Assembly: GCA_033063855.1 (NCBI GenBank)
Contig: CP093830.1
Coordinates: 14,508,854 to 14,572,853, forward strand
Direction: 5' to 3'
Length of the DNA: 64,000 bases
Source: Smittia aterrima
Taxonomy: Eukaryota > Arthropoda > Insecta > Diptera > Chironomidae
The translations under genes and the position numbers were made by a program. Below, in pieces: positions 39,701 to 51,700 of this stretch (its first letter is position 1; each line of letters starts with the position of its first letter). The notes below the pieces were generated by a model. The model did not search any database. It had not been told where the DNA came from and was given only the letters and a program-made list of their open reading frames with translations.

Positions 39701-42700
39701 AAAAATTGTTCTCAAACTTTCCCCGTGTTTTCGTTTAAAATGAAAAATAAGTTTTCGTCTCGCTTTCCACTTGAATTTTATCTCTTGTAGACTGAAAAAC
39801 TGCTTAGTTTATCAAATAAAGCATATTTCTCTGTGGGTGGCGTTGGCTTAAGTTATCCCGCACCAGGAGACGACACAGAAAAAATCCGCATGAGAAAGCG
39901 AAAAATTTCGAGCAATTTATTTTGCCATTGGAAATCGTTAATGCTTCTTGAATCAAGCAGAGAAAAATGATGGAAAAAAATTAAACGAACCATGAAATTA
40001 AAGTGTTTATATTTATTGAGACAATATCTCTCTGTTCGTTTTCTTCTTCTAATGTCGCACGGTCAATGGGTTCACTTTGAGTAACTTCGCTCGCTTCTCA
40101 GCGTTCTTAGCAAATTTGACGGTCAGATGATTTCTCAAACATTTCCTTACATTGCAATCTCATCGTTCATGTAAAAGAACCTGTCTCAAGTTGAGCGAGC
40201 TTCTAGTCTGAATGTTAAAGTTAACAAGCATCAGGAATTTTTAGAAAACTTGAAATTTTCATCATGTTTTTGGGGAAAAGAAATCATTTTTCGAGTTAAA
40301 TTAATTAATGACGGTTCGTTCATTCTCAAATTGGTGGGAAATTGCCCGAAGGGTCAACAGCTTTTCCACTCAAGCCCCGTCCAGCAAAAAAAGGAGCTTC
40401 TAGCGAAAGTTGATTAAATTTTATTATTCTGCTCTGGTCAGACGCGTTTTTCTAGTTAGGTGGTCTATCTCGGAAAACATTGCTTTAGGGAAGTTTCATC
40501 AAACAAACCGACTCGCGCTTGATCTCACCGCAAAGAGAGACCACATATTTATAAACTTTCGCCTTAAATGATGTAATTTGATAAAGGAAAAAAGCGCGAA
40601 AGTTCCTTGCCAGTTCAAACCCTTAGGAAAGTTTTTTTAAACATTTTCTAGCAAAATTGCAATAATTTGTTATTTAAAAAAGTTTCTCGCCAGCGAGTAA
40701 ATGAGAATCTTTAGCATAATTACCTTCACTTCAATCGAGTTAATGCGCTGTTTGGGCAGCACGTTGTAGAGGGAGAAGTCCAAGCGTCTTGAGAAAATGC
40801 CATTTGAGCCGCATGTTGTTCTGCAAGAGATAAAAAGAAAAGTTGCATTAAAGTAAATCTGAACAGAATGCAATTTCATGTAAATTGCCAATTTAAAATT
40901 CATAAAACGAGGAAATTTTCCATTCACTTTCGAGAGGTTTTCTTTTCGCTTTCTCGAGAGCTTCAGAAGAAAGAAAAGAAGTTTTTCAAAAGTCCTCGAC
41001 GTTACGAGGAGAAAAAAAGAAATCAAAGCGCGAAGCTCCTTCAAATCTCATTGTTGTTCAATTGCTGATTTGAATTCAGCAACGAGCAAGGAAGAAAAAC
41101 TTCGCAAAATGCCAAACAGAATAACATTTCATTCGCGCTTCTGTTTGCTCTTCTATTCAAATAACGAGCAGCGAGAGCAAAAACCAATAATGTATTTCAT
41201 TCACGAGCTTCAAGACTGTATAGGAAAAAGTTAAGTCTAAGAAGAAACTTGGCGAGCTTCTTATTGCACGATGTAGTCATCGTCTTTGTGCGCTTATTTA
41301 ACCAGAGGAGCAGTGGAAGTATAACCAGATATTGAATCCTCTTCGTTCGGAAATCACTCGCAAACACAACAGACATTTATTGAGAAAGAACTTTCTTGTC
41401 ATAAAATATGCCACCAGCAATTACCATTTTCTCTTTCCTCTTAATGCTAATCAAACAGCGATACTGTCTCTACATCCCTCTTCCGATTAAAATACATAAT
41501 TGCGACAACGATCGAAGCGAAATGACAAACAAACGAGACGAATTATCGTTATCATTACTTTCGTATTCGCTTCTTCAAGTTTTCCATGAAAGAGGAAAAT
41601 TGTTTGTTGATATGGTCTCGTTTCTTATCATTTACAATTTTGATCGTCGCTAGATTTAGGTCAGACCCATAAAACGTGCCTAAAATATTGACTTATTTTT
41701 TCCGGTTTCCTCCAAGAACTATCGTGGGACTGTCTCCCTCGGATTAAAAATCTCATGATTGAGAACTCCCCTAGCTTCTTAGTCGAAGCGCGACAGTTTT
41801 CTTCATTCTCTCATGTGTGCAAGTAGTTTTCTATTTTTTTTGGGGGGAGGGAGACGAGCAGCAATAAAAATGGATGTAAATAAAAGAATAAATAATAAAT
41901 ACAAGGCTCGTAAAAATTGTATTCGCTCTTCCCGGAATGGAAAGATAATGTGATGGAATGAGGGGATTTTCTGTGGATTAATGGGAGTTGATTTTGGATG
42001 GCATAGCAAGCTGGCTCAACTATTGTTGATTTTGCTTTGCTTCTAAGTAAACAGATTTTGTCGTTGCAAAACATATCCCATGCGGCTTGAAAGAAGAATA
42101 TCTTTTAATGATGCCACAACTTTTCATCGTTGTCAGTAGAAAACGAGGCAGAAAGATCATAAATTTGATTCAGCGAGAGTTTAATGTGTATCATTGCTTG
42201 AGACGATGTCGCTGTCTGCGATTGTCAGTTCTGTTCTTTACTAAACTTTTCTATTTTATGACAGCAACTCTCGCCCATTTCATGTCCATAAACATCTTTT
42301 GCATGATGCGCTGTGAACAGAATTTTCATTGGGGAACATTTCCCCGAAATCTCTGAGTCTGATGAGGAAGATGAGAACTATATTCATAAGCAGCTATAAA
42401 AATAATCGTAAATTTTCACTAAATAGAAAAACAAATCATCGCAGCTTCGGTAAGATGAAGAAAATTATCCAGGGAGGTTATAAGTGGGAAAATTAATGTT
42501 TTTCTTGGACTATTTTTGCTAGGAATCTTTCTCACTCGCTCGCTGTAAAAGTGACAATTAATGTGCTTAAATCATGAAATATGCGGCGCGCGTTGAATCT
42601 AAAGCGATGCACGTAAATAGAATGCTATAAAGTATTTGCATAAAAGAGGTTGAAGGGAAATTTAGAGCACAAGTGAGAAGAGGTAAACATCCTTTTATAA

Positions 42701-45700
42701 CTGAAAAGGTACAATTTCTCTATCGAAAATAGGAACACGAAGCTTATTTAAAGCAGTAAACAAAAACGTAAACTGCAATTTTTTTTCAAATGCATCGAAT
42801 AAATAAACTCATGCACATTGTTTGAAGCGCTATTTTGCTGGTGAGTATATTCTACGAGCGAGCTTAAATTGTGGTATAAGTCGTCGATACGCTTTACAAT
42901 GTGATACTTTGTTGATGAATGTTTGCACTCGAAACTATTTCAAATGAGACTTTGTTTGGTGTTATAGAAGCTTTCTTGTTTTCTCCGGAAATTTATTTAC
43001 GAATGAAATCTTTAATATGCATGATAAGAGTTCTCGACGACGTTTTCATGAGGAAATAAAGTGAGTCCTGGGGGCTTTGATCCAGCTGCGACATTATGAC
43101 ATTTGAAACTCTCTGACATTAATTTTATACGATGTGCTCAGTTTCCATAAAAAGAACTCTTCGGTGACATGCTAGGTGAAAACCTTGATGCGCTTCGCTT
43201 AGTTGCATCAACCTTGCTGTTACTACTATGATGACAACGAGTTTACATTATGCAATGTAAACAGCTTTCAATTTAAAGGCTCTCGAACTTTCGTGCTGCT
43301 TTCAGTTAGCTACGAGCAAACCACTCTCGTCAGTGTTCATGCATATTTAAAACGATTAATTAGATTATATTCGCTTTCCCTACTTTCTACTCGACTCCTT
43401 TGAGACTTGACCGCGTTAATTCTTTCATAACGAGATAAAACCGAGTTTAGATGCTTGAGCAAGTCGATGAAATAAAAAGAAGGTTGATCTGAAAAGCTCA
43501 GAGTTTCCGTTTTTCTGAGTAATTTAAAAGCTTGATTAAGAGCTTCTCGTGAGCTTTTATTACCCTCTGTCATAAAAACGATTCTACATTGAAAGAGCTT
43601 CGTGTCTTGCCCTTCCGTGACCTTTTTCTTCCTTCTTCTCATTTGTCAGTGATGCTCGCACCTTTATAGATTCATAAGAATAAATTGATCGCGAGTTAAG
43701 CAACGCTGCATCAAATAATCATCACGATTAAATCTCCCAACTTTCAACCAGGAGATTCTCTCGTCTGAAGAATTTAATGGATCTATTTGTTCTGTTCTTG
43801 TTCGTTTGAGAGCGCTAACATTCGAAGGACTAAGTAAATTAGCCTTGATGGTCTGCAAGGACGACTGTGAGCGACGACTTTACTTTCTTTGATAGACGAT
43901 GAAAAAGGGCTAAAGCAAATAGTGTCAAAAGACGAAAATTTATTTGACTCGACTTGAGTGTACACAAAAAGCAAACTCCGCTTTATTGAAATTTCATTTC
44001 CTTCATCGAATTCGAGTTTTATGAAGACGACGATGCTTTTCCCACACTCAACACAGAAGGACGACACTTTCCTTTATGTCGCTTTATGTTTCATTTCCAA
44101 TTCCATTACCCGTTCAACATCTAAGCTTCTCAATGTGTTTTTAAAGCTTTTCAGATGACTTTTTTTTCACAAACTTCGCAATGCATTCCATGTGACGAGC
44201 ACGAGAAAAACTATCGAAAAGGAAAAACTTTACTTAAACTCTTGGACCTTTTATGCTTCGTCGTACTTTTGAATCGCTGCCAGCAAATCCCGAAGCGGTA
44301 AAATAGTTTTATAAAGTCTCGCCATCAAACGAAAGTGAAAAGCTCGTGACGTTGATGGCGAACGAGCACTCGGAATGTAACAAAAGCTTCTTTATTGCGG
44401 ATACTATCGCTCTTGTCTCTTCTTTCTCGACCATCATGTCACAGGAGAAAAGAAAGTTCGCTTCATATCAGTCGTTGAGAAATGCGAGAAAATCACATGA
44501 AAAAGATTCTTTCGAAGGAAGGGAAAATAAAGAGTGAGGAATTCAACCATAAACGATTTCGTTTCCCAGCAATTGTCTGATTTATATACACAATTTAATT
44601 CTGTTTTTCGCTCTCGAGTTTTTGGCTGCACACACAAAATTCAAGATTTTTGTACATTTTGGAACGTCGATGAATGAAACCTTTTTGTCCCCGCACCAGC
44701 ACCTCGCCCATTCTTCGGCGGACGAAGACTCAAAGCTTCTGCATAGACAGAATGATCGCTGGGAAACTTTTTCACTCTCCCGTCGTCTTCCTAATGAAAA
44801 CCGAAAAAAGTTTTTTCCCTATGACGATCTGAGTTGAAAAAAAAACTGCTAGAACGAAAGTTTAAGGGGAGCCGAAAGTTTATTGACCATTTAAAACGAC
44901 AAATGTCGATGATAAAATCGTTGTATCGACTTCGAGACGGGGTCCGCGAGGGTTGGGAGAAGATTCTCCAAATTGATCTATAAATTTACATTGGCAATCA
45001 ATGAAGTGCAGCAGCGGGAAAAACGGAGACAAGCGGAGAATGATAAAAATGACGAAGGAAGAAAGAAAAAGTTTTAAATTAATGACGAGAACGAGGAGTT
45101 GATAGAATCGAAGAAACTTTTCTTGTCATTGAAAGATGACAGAGTTTCAAATGAGGCGACAGCATATCAAAACGAAGGTTGCTTCAATAAAAATGGAAAT
45201 TCACGCTTCCTATAGTTTCAATCTTTACGACTTTTCTCATCTTTCCTTCAATTACAATTTTCCTTCGTCTCTACCTTGTTGCAGACAGAAATTTCTGTTG
45301 TTTTGAGATTCAAGGGAAAGTAAATGATGTCGTTCCCTCGATTTGTATCAAATATCTTTCGTTCTCACTAGCGCGAATTGTTTTTCGTTTCCAGACAAGA
45401 AAGCTTTGTAGTTTCTGCACTTTTGTCTCGCGAAAAACTATTTCCCAAACATCAAATGTATTTATGTGCAGATCTTCGATAACAAAAAGCGCTTGCAAAA
45501 AGAAAAATGGTAAACGATTTGATTTTCGTCTGGTTGAGACTGTTTGCAACCAAATAATAATCAAACCCACATTGTGAAGCTTTCATTTCTGTTTCTGTTG
45601 AGCACATAAAGCTTCTACCTGCAAAAATCAGAATGAAGAAGGGGAAAATCATCAGAGGAAATTTATATCTGCATTATATTTTCTTGCTCGAAAGGACAAA

Positions 45701-48700
45701 TTAAATTTTATCTTTTCCAGTGCTTCGCCGGTTCTTGTTTTCTTTCTAGTTCGGTGTGAGTAGAAAATGAAGATATTTAGATTGGTGGCGAGAACAGCAA
45801 AGCGAGCAAAAGGGAAAATCGGAACAATTTATTCTGAGGTGTCTTTATGATTCAATAAATCCTCCTCCCTAGAAGAATTGTTATTTGCATTCATCGCTTT
45901 TCTTTTTGTCTCAACTCTCGTCTTTCTTTTACAGAAGAAATGAGGAAAGACGAAGACGTAAATCCTTTATTCAGAATCATTCAATTGTTTTTTTCTTCCC
46001 GCAAAATCGTCATTTGAAAGCTTCTTTTCTCCCGGAATGAGAGAGGGCGCCGTGTCTATTGCGAAGGATAATGAAATGCGAAAGTTGTCTTTGATGGATT
46101 TGAGAGGAAAAGCTGAGATGGAAATCGTCAGCAGACAATAGTTCACTGAACTTTCGAAGATAAGGCTGCAAAAGCAATCACGTGCGAGATCTTTACGCAA
46201 GGCTTTGCTATACGTTAAGCTTTGTCTGTTTCTTATGTGGAAAAACCTTGAAAAGCAACAAACTCGACGCGTTCAGAAATATTTCCGTTAATTATCCATT
46301 TCAGTCACATATATTTGAGTAAAATTTAAATTTATTCGAAGAAGCCAAAGCAACCTCGAGAGTTGTATGCGCATTTCAAGTGTAAAAAATTTGATTCTTG
46401 AAGACAAAAGAATAATTGTCGGTGCCGGAGTTAAGCATTAACAATTCCGTGCCGCGGCTGACTGATTAAAATGGGTTAGTAGTAACAATACAGAGAACTT
46501 AATGCTTAAGCTGCTCAGGGACATGCGGGCGCGAACAATCTCAGACACACCGCGAGTGATTTATCAATTTACGAAAATTGGAATTGAACGATTTGCCAGT
46601 TCGTAAAACTCTTAATTTAATCTCTAGTAATATTATGCCGGTTAGTCATCGGAACGTTCGTAACGAAAACTTGAAAAACTCTCACAAAGTAAATGATCAA
46701 ATTTATTAAATCGTTCGAAACAAATGAATTCGAAGTCTTCCTCATATTGATTCCGCGCAAGAAAATGTTTGTCTGAAGCGAAAACTTATTTGTGATAAGA
46801 ATACTTTGCCGGCTTCACAAGCCCACATTTCCACTATCTCGTCGCTTTATATTTTTTTCGCATGTTTTGTAAATAAAGAATTTGTCATTTTGATGACCTT
46901 CAACGCCGCGCGAGCACATTGAAAACAAACACACCATTAACATCTGTTTTAATTTAAATATTTTTTCTGCTCTTTCCGAGTGGCATGAATGTGTTGCCTC
47001 TGTCGTTGAAGTTTTGTTTGTGTTTCTGAGAGCGCTGGATGAGTTTTCTTCTTCGTATGATGTAAAATCGCGTCAAACTGTGACATTTTGTTCTTCTTTC
47101 GCTCTTACTTTTCACATTGCCGGCATCTCACGCTCGTTACGACCATCAACGAGGCCCATAAATGTTCTGCTTTTAGAAAGAAGCGACGTGACTTGAGTGT
47201 ACGATGTATAACTTCAATGATGATTATATGGCCTAAAAAGCGTTCCAATGTCAGAAGAGCTAAAGAGACACACCAACGGAACAGAAATGGTTTTTTCTCG
47301 GTTACACGCGTTTGAAATTGAAAATCAAACAATTTGCGGTGTGTAATTAGATAATGCTAAGGTACAAGCTGGAACTGCCAATTTTCCATCAATTCTTGCC
47401 CGACCCGCATACACAAAACTCTCGCTAAACGGCGCTCAAGTAAATAAGCGTCTCGTTTTGTTTTGGTTTCGCTTTCAGAGTCGTCATCGCTCTCCACGGA
47501 GATAAATTATTTTGTCATCGCTGTTGATCGCTTGCATCACGCGTTCAAATGAAATTTGAGTCTGTATTCTCCTCAGTTCGTTTATATAAATCAACCGGCT
47601 TTTTCGCGATAATATTCGCGAAGTTGAAAATGTTTATTTATAGATTTTCGTTTCGAGTTTTGCTAATGTGTGTTAATTAATAATTTTGTGCAAGCTTGTA
47701 AGCTTACGTTCACGCTTAGCGATGTGTCAATACTGAAACTCTGCAATGTTTATGTTTCTTATCTCGTTGTCTCTATGTAAGTTCTTGAGAAAGGTGACGC
47801 TGGGTCAGAGACTAAATTTAAGCTAATCGCCCTCGCAAAAAGTGAAGTCAGAAGTCAATTTATGTAAACGAAGCAAAAATCTTTCGATTGTGGAAATTTT
47901 TTTTTTTTAATTTTGATTGAAGTTCAAGGTCAGACTTTAAGTGAAAAGCAACAAAAATTAACGTGATGCGAACAGAAGCTTTTGTGAGAATAAATATCTT
48001 AGAAGATTAATACTTCTCGTTTCGAATGCAAATAACTTTATTTGTTTAAATCAAGAGATGATGAATTTCAAAAACAAGTTTGCAAGCGCTTTCGTGTGTT
48101 CCCGTCAATCGAAACGATTCACTTTTCGATAAAGCCATTCAATCATCTTGTTGGGACTTTGATAAATCATCCAAAGCATCGTGTGACAAAACTTAAGCTT
48201 TGGATTTTATTTTGAAGGCGAAACTAAAAACTAATGTTTTCTTATGCGTTTCGCAAGCTAATGTCATTTCCATTCAAGAAAAAAATCGAGGCAGAGCTAT
48301 TCTCCTCAGTTCTAATAATCGTCAAGAGGCCCTCAAGGCACTGAATTTTAATTAAAAATTAATTTTGCTCTGCGTTGAATGCAAAATTTTATTTCCAACA
48401 TTTCAATTATCAATGATTAAGCAAACATTTGATGTAATTGGCCCGAGTCTGTTTTTATGACAGAAAACTCTTGTGGGGTGGTTGAGCTTCAGTGAATTTC
48501 TTAATTTAAGAAACACTCGCTCGCTCTGACAATGAAGCAATTAAAAAAATCAAAAATTGTTATTGGCCAGAAATAGATTAGAAGAAAACGAAGAGTTTCC
48601 AGAGAAGAAAAATAAATTTTGGTTTCCAATTTATGGCTGTTAAAGATAATGATGAAAGACCCGAAAGCGGAGAGCGTCGCTGGCGAGATTTATGAAGCAT

Positions 48701-51700
48701 AAAGCACACGATGCTTTCTGGAAGTCATTTGAGTTATATGAAATCGAGCAGAGTAGAATAAAACGTCTTTGATGGACAGCGGAGTCGGTTGAGAGAACCG
48801 AAAGAGTTTCGTAACAGCACATTAAGCATTAATTATGCGTCGCCTATGGAGCGAAGCAGTGTCGTCGTGTGTTTGTTACTCGAAACAATTAGATTTCGTG
48901 TGTGCTGAACGTTGAAGAAAGAAAAACAAGCAGAAATTCTTATAACAAAATGCCACATTAACTATGACCTTATTAACTCGAACTATGTTTTCTCGAATAT
49001 TTTTTGTAATTTAATTGTCGTGTTCCTACTTCACGCTCGCTCCGCAGTGAATTGCTTAATTCTTTTGGTTTATTTTTTGTTTTCCGAAACGTTTTCGAGA
49101 ATCAAGCGCGAGTTTAGAATTATTAATTCAATGAAAATAAAAATGTTAAGCCGAGGAAGAGAACGAGTTGGAATTAATTGATTTCGTTTCCGACTTGAAG
49201 TTGAATCGTTTCGTCGAGATCGCTAAGCTCTTCATGGACACTTGTTTTCCTCCACGACTGCAACTCAACGTGAATTCTTCCGATCATAGAATATAAATAT
49301 AGATACTTTGATAGCAAGCGAAGAACAAGAAGCTTTGTCCGTTAGATGAAACTTTTCGAGACAACCCTTGGCTTTGAACAACAAAAAGCTCCGGAATTTA
49401 TTAAAATTACTTTTATTGTTATTAGCTGCTGGTATATGACTACAAAAATATTTTCGGGTTGATATTAATTTTCATTTATTGCTAGAGACTAGAGCGATAA
49501 ACTGTCGACTGTGTATGCTAAACCTGATATGTTGAAGGGAAATTACAGCACCGAGATATAAAGTGATAAAATTTCAGCAAACATAGAGAAAAGGGACAAA
49601 GCAATGGATGGATGAGAGTGCTTGGAACATTCAGGTGATTTTCACAGGTGGGTGAAGTTGGTCATCCTCTTGAAGCAAATTTAGACATTCTTCAAGTTAA
49701 ATGTTGTGTTTGTTCAGGATTTCGACTCGGCTTAGTCGCTTTTGTTAGAAATTTACCCAATGGAAATCAAGCGAGTGAAGGAAAATGAACGAATGATATA
49801 ATTAATAAGATGCCGAGAGTTTGTTTACGAGCGAGCAAAAGCCCATAATTGAGAAATTTAATTGAGATGGAGAGACATAACTTATCGTATCCACATGATT
49901 TTCGTCTTTTTAAGCTCGCGTCGAACGGCGAGTGTTTTGTGGAACTATTTTTGGAAAATTCACGATGAAAACTCTCAATAATCTCGCATCCAGAAAAATT
50001 TCCCATCCAATCTTAAATTTAGATTTATTTCATTAAACAAACAGCGCCGAAAAAGAAAAATAGAAAAAATAATTTCTGGAAACGAGAGATCGAGTGGGGT
50101 CGAGAGAGGAGGGCGCTACACAACACTTTATGGAACTCGATATGTTAATGCAAATAACTCTCTCACGCTAACCAAGATGATGTTATGAAATAAATTATAT
50201 TTTCATAAGGAATTGGAGAGTCCAGAGTAGAGGATGCGGGGGCGGGGGGCGTGTAACGTCAGCTTTGCAGCCCAAGGCGAAAAGAAGCACTCAACTCGTG
50301 TAAAATATTACTTGAACGAGAGGAATATTCTCCAGAAACGTTTCATTGAACGCAGATTTCTTGTTTTGAGGAGTGAAGAAAATTGAAAATAAAAATAGAA
50401 AGATTTATGATCTCCTAGAGATTATTGAAATTTTCACTTAATAATCATCTGGTGCGCTTGAATATAATTCAAAAATTTTCTCTCCTTCATTTGAAGAAAA
50501 ATCCTTCTCGGATCGGAAATTAATTTCTTTTCTTTTCATCTCTCTTCGAAGTTCGAATGAAGAAAAATCATTGCTTACTTTCCCGTCTGAACAATTCTAA
50601 TTACTCTCACCTAAGGTATCCTTCTCGGTTCTATAAATTGTTATAATTAACAAGCAGCTTAACGCCAGCCAAAATATTAAGCGAAACTGTAATTAAGACC
50701 TAAGAGATGGCTTTGAGTTGTTATTGGGCAAGGTTGTTACTGTTTCTTTAAGCTGCCCTCGACTAAAAGAATTTCCTCTGAGAACATCTGCAGCATTCGG
50801 CCATGAAATCTCAATGTTATTTGTGGCCCCGAATAATTGACCACTTGATGTGGCTCTCAATCGAGTCCCTCCCGCATTTCGAGAAGGTCACAATATTACA
50901 CGATTTTCTTCTATGTAAAGTTCAAGGACGAGCAATGGCACGAAGAGATGAGAGAAATACAAAATACCGTCGTCAAAATTATCTTTGAGAACAACGAGAA
51001 GAAAGGAAAAGTTCTCATGATTTTCTTATCTCTTTATGCAGTTGTTTGCCTTCTTGGCCCAATCTAAAAGAAAACTCTCCAACCCACTGAATCTTTAATG
51101 ACAAAAGAAATCTCTTAGATTTATCCGAAGTTACGAGCGACACCGTCCGATTACAATTTCATCTCTCACCCACAATACATTTAAATTATGAACTTCCCTT
51201 TGGCAAAGAAATTTTACTTTCGCCAGCCGTCGCACATGCAAAGACTTTTCGTCGAAACGAGCCTTATGTTTACTTTTTTTCTAGCGGGTAGGTCAAGGTG
51301 AAATTTTTTCTTCTCTTTTCCTGCGTAAAATATATAAAAATAGCGAAAACTTGTTGTTTCCTCTTGCTCTACGCTATCTCCTCGCGTCGTTTACTTTACG
51401 AGATTTCTTTTACTTTCCGCTCCATCAAACTTTCCTTTCCATGAAGCCTAACGAAAAATCGATTATTTCTTCAATATTACATGGAAAATCTCCGAGCAAG
51501 TATTTGAATCAGCTTATTCACGTCTTGATGACAGACGAGAATAAAAGTCGATAAACGGAAAAGAAATCACCGAAAGGAAGGAAATTTTCAAGGCCCGTTC
51601 GCTCGTGTTTTCCATATTCAACAATCTTTTATCCTTGAAAAATATCCCTAACGATGAGAACAAGAAAGAGAGAGCAAGCTAGCAATTGAGGCATAAAAAT

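Larger units (their letters stand above)
21664..40723 (-). other. hdc: hdc intron 2 (19,060 bp)
   Basis: The largest intron, from donor GTAATT to acceptor TTCTCTCGGCAG. No nested gene is supported; the longest open frame (134 codons, 22019-22423, plus strand) starts at GTG and looks random. Recognisable items are four (AG)n/(CT)n tracts (25877, 26774, 31857, 35418), an 18-bp perfect palindrome (22154-22171), a CTCF-like site (35177-35190) and a GTC/AGAC dyad (34720-34737). I found no transposon with recognisable ends or coding sequence. Confidence 0.85.

Noticed and set aside
50615..50622. GTATCCTT, a U12-type donor word on the plus strand
   Set aside because: An 8-base word is expected about twice in both strands of the window, and no exon or branch site accompanies it.
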